Shown: piece by piece, positions 20,464 to 29,653 of the stretch
Position numbering within the stretch: position 1 is the first letter of the stretch
How the letters are laid out: the number at the start of each line of letters is the position of its first letter
Assembly: GCA_001724265.1 (NCBI GenBank)
Contig: MEDY01000256.1
Location: 1 to 64,000, forward strand
Reading direction: 5' to 3'
Length of the DNA: 64,000 bases
DNA from: Rhizaria sp. SCN 62-66
Taxonomy: Eukaryota; Rhizaria, unplaced
The notes under the pieces: generated by a model
Databases searched by the model: none
What the model saw: only the letters and a program-made list of their open reading frames with translations
Told to the model about the DNA's origin: nothing
Translations under genes and position numbers: made by a program

Positions 20464-21024
20464 CTGTGGGACCGAAGACAAAAAGCCAAAGCACAAGCGA
20501 CAGAGTACGGAGAAAGGTGAGAAGGGAACAATGACTGGGGCACACAGTTCAGAGGCTCGGACGACGAGCTTATTCACCCCTTAGCGTGGCGAATCTCCGT
20601 CAGATAACACAGCGACAAGCATACTTATATACGACAGGACTGGAATTAATATACCACGAAATAGCATCAGCAACGGCAACCCAATGGAACTACAAAACCG
20701 CTTCTCAAAAGTCACCCAGAGAGCAGACCGAAAGAGTGCGGTCTCGGACGGCGGGGGAGCGGGGTCTAAGGGCCTCTTTTTTGCGAACCAGCCAGGTTGG
20801 CTGTCGACGACAACATGATTCGTTTCACCTCTGCCCCCTCCGAAGTACAACTGATTTTAGTCGCATTAATTCGCGTTTATACTTCCGTCAGACGCATTTC
20901 TTCCGGGGGAACTCGTACTAATTCCAACGTTTCATTTTATTCCGCTTATTGTTTTTATCATATATGCCTTTATCTCTCTTGCCGAACACTTTGTTAAAGG
21001 CGTTCCCAAAGCGAACCTCCCGAC
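20464..21024. other. Divergent intergenic region between eL34 and the ureohydrolase
   Basis: This 561-bp shared upstream region of two divergent genes is AT-rich apart from 20720-20820. It carries one copy of the recurring 13-mer (listed separately). No exon was recognised. Confidence 0.6.
20777..20789 (+). promoter_or_regulatory. Recurring upstream motif TTTTTTGCGAACC, site 1
   Basis: This is an exact 13-mer, also found at 38365-38377 and, inverted, at 32901-32913, with a one-T-shorter copy at 24073. It lies 236 bp before the ureohydrolase ATG and 314 bp before the eL34 ATG. Confidence 0.5.
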
Positions 21025-23005
21025 ATGTTCCGCCGCCTCGCCTGCCGGGCGACGACATGCTATCCTCTTGTGACTGCTGCTGCGCGCCTTTCTGTCACAA
21101 CAGCGACACACTCTCTCCCTGCTATCGTTGGGAGCAACAACAGCAACCCCGTTTCCACGCCGGCGACTCACTTCTCTGCAACCACGAAGAAGCGTGCAAA
21201 CGCTGCTCAGGCTTGCGTTAACACTGTACCTGCGCGTGCGATCTCGTCTCCGGCGACCCTGGCGTCGTCGGCGTCCCCGGCCGACATGACATACGTTGTG
21301 GACCGCGCGTTCTCGGCGGGCAGTATCTACACCAAGTCCGGCGACTCGGCCGAGATGACGTACGCTGGCGCTCTCTCGTTCCTGCGCCGCGTCTACTCCA
21401 AGCGCGCGTACAACCTCGGCGCCTCGGGCCAGGAGCACGCTGACGTCGTCGTCTCCGGCATTCCATTCGACGGCGCAGTGACCTACCGCTCCGGCTCGCG
21501 CCTCGGGCCCCGTGCCGTACGTAACACTCTGCACAATCTAGCTGAGCACTTTCATAGTGCGAACATTACTCTCATTGTACACGCTGTTAACTAACGAGTA
21601 TAATGGCCACGCTTTTCCATTATAACACTCTCATGTATCTTTTACATTTGAATTGCGTTTGCCTCACTTTTTATTGCCGTTTTGTGTTTCCCCTTAGATC
21701 CGCGAGGCGTCCGTCCAGCTGGCGGAGCTGCTGCCCTTCCCCTCCGGCAAGGAGATCTTTTCCCAGCTGGGCGTGATCGACTTCGGCGACGTCGCCCTGG
21801 ACCCGCACAATCAGGCCACGGTGCCCGGCGCGGTCGAGCACCACGCGCGCGCCGTGTTGGCCGCCGAGCCGGGCCGCGACATCGCCGCCACCGCGGCCTC
21901 GCTTCCCCCCGCACCACCGAAGCTGGCGCGCGACGCGCAGGGCAACGCGCCCGTGCTCGTTGCGCCGGCGGACAAGCCCAAGCCGCGCGTGCGCATGCTG
22001 ACCTTCGGCGGTGACCACTTCGTCACCTACCCGCTCCTCAGGGCCCACGCAGAGAGGTACAGCTAAACTACATGAAGATATATCGATGATGTTGGTTTCT
22101 TTATAAGTATATATTCACCGAATAAGACAATATTAACTTCGGTTGTGCTTTTTACAAATATATAATGACTCTATATATCATACTTACAACTTATTTTGTC
22201 TCATTGATTGGCTGGTTTGCGCTTGTTCTGCTGCCCCGCGTAGGTATGGCACCCTGTCGCTGATCCACTTCGACGCACACTCGGACACGTGGGAGTGCGG
22301 TCCCGGCGGCGCGGCGGAGCTGAACCACGGCACGATGTTCCGTCATGCCGCCGACCAGGGCCTGATTGACCCGCGCACCAGCATTCAGGTACGCACATCC
22401 ATCTATACTTGCGATCTCCTCCAGTAAACAAGGAGATATGCAACTGAGACTGTATCATGACCATTGTTCGAAGATTAACACAAAATCGCTCTTTATCTGC
22501 GAAGTATTCACAATATGTCTCCTTTCTCTCATAGTGATTCGTGACACACTCTTTTACATTTGTTGTCTCCCTCCCTGTCTAGATCGGCATCCGGACACAC
22601 AACCCCGACACGATGGGTTTCAACGTCGTCGATGCGCCCACCTTCCACCGCCGCGGCACCGACTGGCTTATCGCTCTTATCCGCGACACGGTCGGCGCTA
22701 CCGCGGCCAACGCCAGTGACCGTGGGCGCCCCGTGTACCTATCGTTCGACATCGACGCGCTCGACCCCGCGTTCGCGCCCGGCACCGGGACGCCCGTCCC
22801 GGGCGGCCTGACTTCGGCGCAGGCGCTCGAGGTGCTGCGCGCGCTGGCGGACCCTGCGCTGGGCGTGACCGTGGTCGGCGCGGACGTTGTCGAGGTGGCG
22901 CCCGCCTACGACAACGCAGAGATTACTGCGATCGCGGCCGCGCACGTCGCCACGGAGGTGCTCGTCGCATGGGCCGGCGAGAAGGAGCGCAACGGCACGC
23001 TCTAA
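21025..23005 (+). CDS. Agmatinase/guanidino-acid ureohydrolase, probably mitochondrial
   Basis: Four exons (21025-21516, 21698-22056, 22244-22388, 22583-23005) give 472 aa; intron donors are GTACGT, GTACAG and GTACGC. This is a binuclear manganese enzyme of the arginase/agmatinase family, cleaving a guanidino substrate to an amine plus urea. All metal motifs are present: GGDH near residue 266, FDAHSD near 293, and SFDIDALDP with APGTGTPVPGG near 386-405. GIRTHNPDTMGF favours agmatinase or guanidinobutyrase/propionase over arginase. The first 85 residues are rich in Arg, Ala, Ser and Thr with no acids at the start (MFRRLACRATTCYP), as in a mitochondrial presequence. An insert of about 45 residues sits before GGDH. 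The exact substrate cannot be assigned from sequence alone. The stop is TAA. Confidence 0.92.
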
Positions 23006-23552
23006 GCAGTATGCGATGTGATTGGTCAGAGACTCCAGAGGAGTTCTCCAAAGGAGTTAAGTTATTGTTCTTGAAGTTATTGTTCTTGAACTTTTGTTTG
23101 TTTGATTTGTTGAACGGTTTTTATGGATACATAGTCGCTACTCTGTAAATCTTATGTGAAAAGCTGACGTCAATTGTTCCAATTCGAATCTCATTGCTGG
23201 CGGCACTCATTATCAAACTTCCGATAACGATGCTATTGCTCGCTCCCGTCGGTGTGAACGTGTTATTGCAGAATTTACACTGTATTTACATTTGGACATT
23301 TGCACACATGAAAGCTCACGTTTCATATCGTTCGTTATACTATTGTCGATAAGTTAAGGGTAACTCTGTACAGATCGACTAAGGGGTAGTTCTATTTGTT
23401 CGTGTTGTGCATTAGATTGGACATCAAGCGCTTTTACGTCTCAGCTGCGATAGTTGCAATGCACATTCTAGATCAGCTTTTGTCGCGAGCGCTTTGTGTC
23501 AGAACAGCGCGACTTGAAGCGTGTTCTATGTTCACACATCCCTCATATCACA
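23006..23552. other. Convergent intergenic region
   Basis: This AT-rich 547-bp spacer lies after the ureohydrolase and before the 3' end of the small secreted protein gene. A near-tandem GTTATTGTTCTTGAA duplication occurs at about 23060-23090. I see no gene. Confidence 0.6.
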
Positions 23553-23870
23553 TTAGAGCGAGGAGCTTGTGGTCTGCGGCGTGAGCCCTGCAGGGATCGG
23601 CGGCGTAGGAAGGAAGGCTTGAATAACCGAGGCGGCAACCTCAGGGGTGGGCGGGGTGCTGCCGGGCGTGGGGAGCGAGGAGATGAGTGAGAGGGGGGAT
23701 GAAGACGGCAGCAGCGATGCGATGTCAGGCAGGCCGGGCGGTGTCGGCAGCTGCAGCGTATGCAGGGCTCGGGGAACGGGGCGGAGCGCTGCGGTTGCGG
23801 TTGCTGTGGTTGAGAGAGCAAGCAGGGCCGCCAGGAGGAGGGGGGAAAGGAGCAGACGGAGAAGATTCAT
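23553..23870 (-). CDS. Small putative secreted protein, 105 aa
   Basis: An ATG at 23870 opens 105 codons inside a GC-rich island surrounded by AT-rich DNA, which supports coding. The N-terminus (MNLLRLLLSPLLLAALLALS) is a strong signal peptide with likely cleavage after an ATA/ALA segment near residue 28. The mature part is Pro/Ser/Leu-rich with repeated LPTPP-type motifs (QLPTPPGLP, SLPTPGS, FLPTPPIP) and no cysteine. It ends SSSL then TAA. It is divergent from the secreted protein at 24292, so both may be co-expressed secretory genes. I recognise no family. The gene is short, so a non-coding explanation remains possible. Confidence 0.55.
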   Translation of the reverse strand: MNLLRLLLSPLLLAALLALSTTATATAALRPVPRALHTLQLPTPPGLPDIASLLPSSSPLSLISSLPTPGSTPPTPEVAASVIQAFLPTPPIPAGLTPQTTSSSL

Positions 23871-24291
23871 CGGCCTCACGGTGTGGGCGAAAGCAAAGGG
23901 GGGAGTATGATACAGCAGGAAGATGATCACCTTTAGCAATAATAATAGTGAATTGCCCGGGTTTCAAATCAGTTCATGGTGTCTCACATGCATTTTTCGT
24001 CAAAAAGTTTGCAGTGAACAGATACCGAGGATTTGTTGCGGTTGCGCGTGTCCGCCGTACGTGCCTTCGTAACTTTTTGCGAACCGGGAGCTAGACGGAG
24101 CATGCTTGTGGCTCCCACTTCTCCCCCTTCCTTTCATGGCCGTAGAGCACATTTCGATCGTCATTTCGCACTAGCAGTATTATTTCGAATAGTCATTTCT
24201 AGCAACTCGTAGTTTTTCAATTTCCATGTTTCTCAAGCCAACCATTTTCTCTTTCTATGCGTTCCTTTCTGTTGGCAGTCAACCCATCAGG
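23871..24291. other. Divergent intergenic region between two secreted-protein genes
   Basis: This 421-bp shared upstream region carries a copy of the recurring motif near its middle. Otherwise it is AT-rich with no exon seen. Confidence 0.6.
24073..24085 (+). promoter_or_regulatory. Recurring upstream motif, variant CTTTTTGCGAACC, site 2
   Basis: This matches the 13-mer at 12 of 13 positions (five T instead of six). It is 207 bp before the ATG at 24292 and 203 bp before the divergent ATG at 23870. Confidence 0.42.
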
Positions 24292-25075
24292 ATGGCCAAA
24301 GCTCTGCTTGCTCTTCTGCTGGCCTCGCTCGCTATGCTCGCTCAGGTACGGCTTTTTTGCAGACTCAGACGACTTTTCCCCTTACACTATGTCATATACT
24401 CTCCATGTGTCTTGCAAACACTCGATATCACGCTCTGAACACTCTCGGAACCGCGCCCCTCTCACTTACCCCCTTGCCCACCGCTGCCTTCTCACTTCAC
24501 CTGAACTTCTCTCCCTACATCTCTCTGTCTCGCGCCCCCAGGTCTCCTCTGTGGCCGCCCAGCTTGGCGGCGGCGGCGATAGCTCAGGCGGCATGGTGAT
24601 GAACGCGTACCAGGGCCCCGTGGTGCAGCTCCGCGCGCCCGCGCCCGGTTCGCTTAACAGCGACCTCATCATCCACATCCCCGAGCTGCCCGTCGCCATG
24701 TCCTCGGGCGACGAGCTCCAGTTCGCGCTCCCCGAGGGCACCGTGGTGTCGACGTACCCCGTGCAGTGCCAGTGGCGCATCGAGTCCTCGAAGCGCCGCC
24801 CGATCACGCCCTTCAACTTTGTCGACACCAAGCGCGCGGGCATGCGCGTGTCGTACATCAAGCCCAAGGCTGCGCGTGACTACGACGCCGGCGAGCCGCT
24901 CACCATCGTCTGCACCGGCTTCAACGCGCCCACGACGCCCTACACCGAGACCCGGGCCAAGTTCTTCATCACCTCGGTCAGCACCTTCTACGACGGCGTC
25001 GCCATCGTTGGCGGCGACACCGCCATCGAGGGGCTCGCCGCCCTGGCCAACATGGAGGGCGGCGAGGCCTGCTAA
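24292..25075 (+). CDS. Secreted beta-rich protein, 195 aa, unknown family
   Basis: Exon 1 (24292-24345) encodes exactly the signal peptide MAKALLALLLASLAMLAQ. A 196-bp intron (GTACGG...CCCCAG) follows, then exon 2 (24542-25075). The mature protein alternates hydrophobic and polar residues (GPVVQLRAPAPG, LIIHIPELPV, ELQFALPEGTVVS, TIVCTGFNAPTTP) and has only three cysteines, suggesting an extracellular or luminal beta-sandwich. No catalytic motif is obvious. The signal peptide being isolated on its own exon is a common arrangement in secreted protists' proteins. An in-frame upstream ATG at 24226 would add 22 residues before the hydrophobic core, so 24292 is preferred. The divergent partner also encodes a secreted protein. 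Confidence 0.82.
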
Positions 25076-25437
25076 GCGGTGCTGCAACGCAGTGCAACGC
25101 AATGCGAAATAGCGCTTAGGACAACGCTAAGCGTGCTGTTGCGTGTCAGGAAGGAGGTAAAACGTGCGAAATATTGAAACAAGTATTACAAAACGAAAGA
25201 ATATAACTACGACAAATTACTTAGTCTCCACACAAACACGACTGGATTCATGTGCGACTAGTCACTAGTACACGTAAATACACAATCATATTGACATTTC
25301 AACCAAAGTTGTGTCTCGCCCGGTCTTGGGCTGAGACTTCATCGGTGCGAGCAAGAAGTGACAATTGCAATAATGTATTTTTGGAGCTTTGTCATGACTA
25401 TTTAACGGTTTCGGGTTGCGTATTTGGACGGGCTATA
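25076..25437. other. Convergent intergenic region with a small 3' hairpin
   Basis: This 362-bp spacer has a 7-bp inverted repeat CGCTTAG (25113-25119)/CTAAGCG (25127-25133), about 40 nt after the upstream stop codon, that could form a 3' UTR hairpin. There is no other feature. Confidence 0.5.
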
Positions 25438-28400
25438 TTACTCGATAACAGCGGTCTTCTGGCGGTACCTATCAAAGAAGGCCAACATGTCCTTGGAGAT
25501 CCTCGCCTCGGCCTTTTCGATCGCGGCCATCACGTGCCGCACCTCGACCCACTTGGCCTGTACGTCCTCGCCCATCGCCAGCAGCGCGGCCTCACGGCAC
25601 ACGGCGCTCAGCTCCGCGCCGCTGAGCCCCTTGCCGTGCGCGGCGCGCGCTACGGCGTCGACCGCGGCCTGGCTCTGCGCGTCGGGCGCCATGGTGATTT
25701 TGCGGAACTCGATCTTGAAGATCTCCCCAGTCGAGCGCAGGTCCGGCGGCGCAACGTAGACTGCGCGGTCGATGCGTCCGGGCCGCAGCAGCGCGGGGTC
25801 GAGTAGGTCGGGCCGGTTGGTCGCCGCGAGCACCGTCACGTCGGTCAGCGGCTGCACGCCGTCGAGCTCGATCAGCAGCTGCGACAGCACGCGCTCCACC
25901 ACGGCGTCGCCGCCGCCGCCGCTGGAGCGCGCCGCTGCCAGCGAGTCGATCTCGTCAAAGAAGATGATGCTAGGCGCCGCGGCGCGCGCCTTGCGGAAGA
26001 CGTCGCGCACGGCCTTTTCGCTGTCGCCGACCCACTTGGAGAAGAGCTCAGGCCCCTTGACAGCGATAAAGTTGCGACTTGACTCGGTCGCCAGCGCCTT
26101 GGCCAGCAGCGTCTTGGAGCAGCCGGGCGGGCCGTAGAGCAGGATCCCGCGCGGGGGCGCGACGCCGAGCCGCGTGAACACCTCGGGGTCCTCCAGCGGC
26201 CACTCGAAGGCCTCGGTGAGGTGCTGCTTGACCTCTTCTTGGCCGCCGATGTCGCTCCAGCGCACCGAGGGCACGTCCAGCGCCACCTCGCGCATCGCCG
26301 ACGGGCGCACGGATGCGAAGCCCAGCGCCACGTCCGCCGCAGTCAGATCCAGGCCCTCAGGCAGCGCAGCCGCACTAGCGCCGGTAACACTCGCGTTGCT
26401 GCCGTTGCTGTGGCAGCGGCGGAGGCACTCGAGCACGGCTTCGCGCACGACAAGCTGGATGTCCGCGCCGACGTAGCCGTGCGCCTTCTCGACCAGCGCC
26501 CACGCCTGCGCCGCGCTCACGCAGTGCTTCAGCGGCGCCAGTGTGCGAGTGAGGATCTCGGCCCGGCCCGCGCGCGTGGGTACGCCCACCTCGACTTCGC
26601 GGTCAAAGCGCCCCGGCCGCCGCAGCGCCGCGTCGAGCGCGTTGGGACGGTTGGTGGCCGCCAGCACGACGACGCGCGCGTCCGCGCCCAGCCCGTCCAT
26701 GGCGGTGAGCAGCGTCGCCACGATGCGCTTCTGCACCTCGTCCGCGGCTGAGTCGCGCGACGGGCACATGGCGTCGATCTCGTCGATGAACACCACGCAC
26801 GGCGCGCTGGCCGCGGCCTGGCTGAAAATGGCCTTGACGCGCGCCTCGGACTCGCCCACGTAGCGGCCTGTGATCTCGGCGCCGTCGACCGCGATGAAGG
26901 ACGAAAAGGACTCCTTGGCGAGGGCGCGCGCGAGCATCGTCTTGCCCGTGCCGGGGGGCCCGTACAGCAGCACGCCGCGCGGCGGGCGCAGGCCGAAGGA
27001 GGTGAAGAGGTGCGGCGACGTCAGAGGCAGGTGGATCACTTCGCGCAGTGAGGCGATCTCGCGGTCGAGCCCGCCGACGGAAGTTAGGCCGCCCCAAGAG
27101 GGTTGGCCGCCACGAGTGACAACACCATGAGAGGAGCTACTACTGACCGTAGCCGCATTGCTGTTGCTGTTGCCGTTGCTAGCCGTCAGACTCGGAATGG
27201 GAGGCAGAGGGGAGCAAAGCTCCAAGCGCTCTGCTTCGCTGTCAGTCTTGGCAAGCTCGCTGCTGGCAAGCTGCGCAGCAGCACGCAGCTTTTGCTCTTG
27301 CGTCTGCTGCGTGACATTAAAGAGCCCCGTCTTGAAGTCAAGCCGGAGCTCCGCGCCCTCGACGGCGGCCGCGGCAACGGTGAGCACGGTCACTTCGGTC
27401 TGCGCGGTGATCAACAGCGGGTACACATGACTATCACGGGTACCATCACTGTCCCTCGCGCCACCGGCCGTGTTATTACCGATGCTATTGTCGCCGCTAT
27501 TGTTGGGGCCGAACAGTGTGTGACTGATGGGGATGAACGACGCAGAGTCGCCCTGCGCTAGCCCGGCCACTGTGACCACCGAGCCCGCCAGCAGCGCCAC
27601 GCCGACCAGGCCCGCGCGCAGCCGCGCGCGCGCAGCCGCCTGCAGGGCGCTGGTGGCGCGCGCGGAGGCGGCGGATGCGGCCGCCGCGCCCGGCACCACA
27701 CTGCCACTCACACGGCCACTGCCATTGCTACTGCCACTAATGGTGCTGTTGCAGCTGTTGCTGTTAGCGGCGGCGGCGGCGGCGGCGGCGGAGGAAGCAA
27801 GGGCGGACGCAAGACGGTGGCTGCCGGAAGGGAGGACGCCGGTGCTGGCGCTGTTGACGCTCGTATTCACAACACTGTTCGCATCGCTATTACTCGCACT
27901 CGTTGTGTTATCTGAGAGGTGGACGAGCGTGATGCTGGCCAGCGGCGCCGGGGCGGCGGTGGGCACGCTCACGGTCACCGGCGTCCCGGGGGGCAGGCTC
28001 GCCAGACAGGAGAACACGCAGCCCTGGCTCTGACCCTGCTGCTGCTGCTGCTGCAGGCCTTTCTGAGTTGGTGTCTGCAGCTGCAGCTGACCGATAGCGC
28101 TGGTGCCGCTGCTACCGCTCGCTGTGGCGCTGGCCGCCGCCTCCGCCTCGGCCAGGGGCAGAGCCGCGAGCGCCGCGGCAATGACCGGCGCGGGCGCAAG
28201 GCGGCACGCGTCGAGCGCAAGCGACTGCAGCGGCCAGGCTTCGCAGAGCCACGTCACGGGCGCGCGCCGCGACACGGCGCCGGCGCTGCCCAGAGGGCTC
28301 CCGCCGCTGGCTGCGGCTGCGGCGTGCGCGCTGCTGTTAAGGCGGGAGAGCGACGACGGCGAGACGGGGGTCGCGGGGACATACCGCGCACTCGCGCTCG

Positions 28401-29196
28401 CGCTGGAGCTCGAGCTTGTGACCGGGGTGAGAGAGCCTGCATTCGCGTTGTTGGTCGAGTTGCGCGTCGGCGTGCCCACAGTCCCGCTGGCGGCGGCTGC
28501 GGCTGCGGCGGCGCGGGCGCGCTCTTGGTCCTGCATAAACGCGGCCGCGGCGGACAGGCGCGCAGCGGGCTGCGGCGTCGACGGCGCGGCAGCACCAGCG
28601 CCAGCGCTACTCGAGCTCGCAGCAGCAGTGACAGCAGATGTGGAGATAGGGGAGCGCGGACAGCTAGAGATCGCGTTAGAGCTTGAGCTGTCGCCATCGT
28701 CGCTCGTGCTAACACTGGCGGCGTTGCCGCTGTGCACGGCGAGCGGGGCCAGGTCGACGGCGACCCAGGCGGTGACGGCGACGAGGCCACCTGTGGCGAC
28801 ACCCAACCGCGCCAGCGCCGCGGGCGCGAGGGCTGCGACAGGAGCCGTGGCGCGCGCCGCGGGGGCGAAGTCGCGCAGCGGGCGCTCCAGCAACAGCGAC
28901 AGAGAGCGCAAAAAGCCGGGGCCCAGCGGCACAGACGCGGCCGCGCCAGCCGCGGGCGCTGTGGGGACGATTGAAGAGGCTGCGGTGGCGCGGGACGAGG
29001 CGCGGAGCTCTGCTTTTGTCGAGGTTTGCGTGCCGTGGAGGGGCTCTGCAAGGGAGTGTGTGGGTGCGGGCGCGGACAAAGTGGTGTCGGGGGCCGGGGC
29101 GGCGGAGGATGCAGCCGGAGCAGCGCGTGGCTTGAGGCTGGCCATCATCTCCGCCAAACTCTTCGGCGGCTCGGGCGCCTTCTTCTTGGGCGGCAT
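25438..29196 (-). CDS. AFG2: AFG2/SPATA5-type AAA+ ATPase with two AAA domains
   Basis: Single exon, 1252 aa. Domain D1 (about 705-950) has GPPGTGKT near 743, VVFIDEID and the second region of homology ATNRPNALD. D2 (about 985-1230) has GPPGCSKT near 1019, KGPELFSKWVGDSE, IIFFDEID and ATNRPDLLDPALLRPGRID. The Cys-Ser Walker A of D2 is the mark of AFG2/Drg1/SPATA5, the hexameric ATPase that strips Rlp24 from early cytoplasmic pre-60S particles. Known members are about 780-900 residues; here the N-terminal 700 residues carry long Ala/Ser/Asn-rich inserts between short conserved pieces (FLRSLSLLLERPL, VHLSDNTTS), probably an expanded CDC48-N-like domain. The start MPPKKKAPEPPKS is basic. Catalytic residues all appear present, so it should be active. 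Confidence 0.92.
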   Translation of the reverse strand: MPPKKKAPEPPKSLAEMMASLKPRAAPAASSAAPAPDTTLSAPAPTHSLAEPLHGTQTSTKAELRASSRATAASSIVPTAPAAGAAASVPLGPGFLRSLSLLLERPLRDFAPAARATAPVAALAPAALARLGVATGGLVAVTAWVAVDLAPLAVHSGNAASVSTSDDGDSSSSNAISSCPRSPISTSAVTAAASSSSAGAGAAAPSTPQPAARLSAAAAFMQDQERARAAAAAAAASGTVGTPTRNSTNNANAGSLTPVTSSSSSASASARYVPATPVSPSSLSRLNSSAHAAAAASGGSPLGSAGAVSRRAPVTWLCEAWPLQSLALDACRLAPAPVIAAALAALPLAEAEAAASATASGSSGTSAIGQLQLQTPTQKGLQQQQQQGQSQGCVFSCLASLPPGTPVTVSVPTAAPAPLASITLVHLSDNTTSASNSDANSVVNTSVNSASTGVLPSGSHRLASALASSAAAAAAAANSNSCNSTISGSSNGSGRVSGSVVPGAAAASAASARATSALQAAARARLRAGLVGVALLAGSVVTVAGLAQGDSASFIPISHTLFGPNNSGDNSIGNNTAGGARDSDGTRDSHVYPLLITAQTEVTVLTVAAAAVEGAELRLDFKTGLFNVTQQTQEQKLRAAAQLASSELAKTDSEAERLELCSPLPPIPSLTASNGNSNSNAATVSSSSSHGVVTRGGQPSWGGLTSVGGLDREIASLREVIHLPLTSPHLFTSFGLRPPRGVLLYGPPGTGKTMLARALAKESFSSFIAVDGAEITGRYVGESEARVKAIFSQAAASAPCVVFIDEIDAMCPSRDSAADEVQKRIVATLLTAMDGLGADARVVVLAATNRPNALDAALRRPGRFDREVEVGVPTRAGRAEILTRTLAPLKHCVSAAQAWALVEKAHGYVGADIQLVVREAVLECLRRCHSNGSNASVTGASAAALPEGLDLTAADVALGFASVRPSAMREVALDVPSVRWSDIGGQEEVKQHLTEAFEWPLEDPEVFTRLGVAPPRGILLYGPPGCSKTLLAKALATESSRNFIAVKGPELFSKWVGDSEKAVRDVFRKARAAAPSIIFFDEIDSLAAARSSGGGGDAVVERVLSQLLIELDGVQPLTDVTVLAATNRPDLLDPALLRPGRIDRAVYVAPPDLRSTGEIFKIEFRKITMAPDAQSQAAVDAVARAAHGKGLSGAELSAVCREAALLAMGEDVQAKWVEVRHVMAAIEKAEARISKDMLAFFDRYRQKTAVIE

Positions 29197-29653
29197 CCAC
29201 GCTGCGGAGAGACACAAATGGGGTTTTGAGAAAATATATTTCAGTATTTAGTAATAAAACAAAATTAAAAACCCATAAACTTACTTTTAGCACAGCTGAT
29301 GGAAGTTAAACCCTGTTTTGAGGTGCGAATTATTTAGAACCACAAGTCTTCCCTCGAGGAAGCGCTCGAGACTGAGCTGTTCAAAATTGTCAAGAAACTG
29401 CCAAGCTCCTACGCGTCAAACTTCCGTCACTGCGAATACCGTTGGCATGTCGAAATTTAGCTGACATATTTTATTCACATTCCTTTATAAAATTTCCGTA
29501 CTGTACGCCCACATCGCACATCAGACTCGCGAAGCTTTTTCGCGTGCACTGCAACGACTCCCTTCTGTACCAACCCATACACGCAGCACCTTGCGCTTGA
29601 AGCAGCTCTCTTGCACACAGCAGCAGGCTGATCTCCCGGATTTTGCGTTTATA
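29197..29653. other. Divergent intergenic region between AFG2 and the coiled-coil gene
   Basis: This 457-bp AT-rich shared upstream region has no exon, RNA gene or recurring motif. Confidence 0.6.
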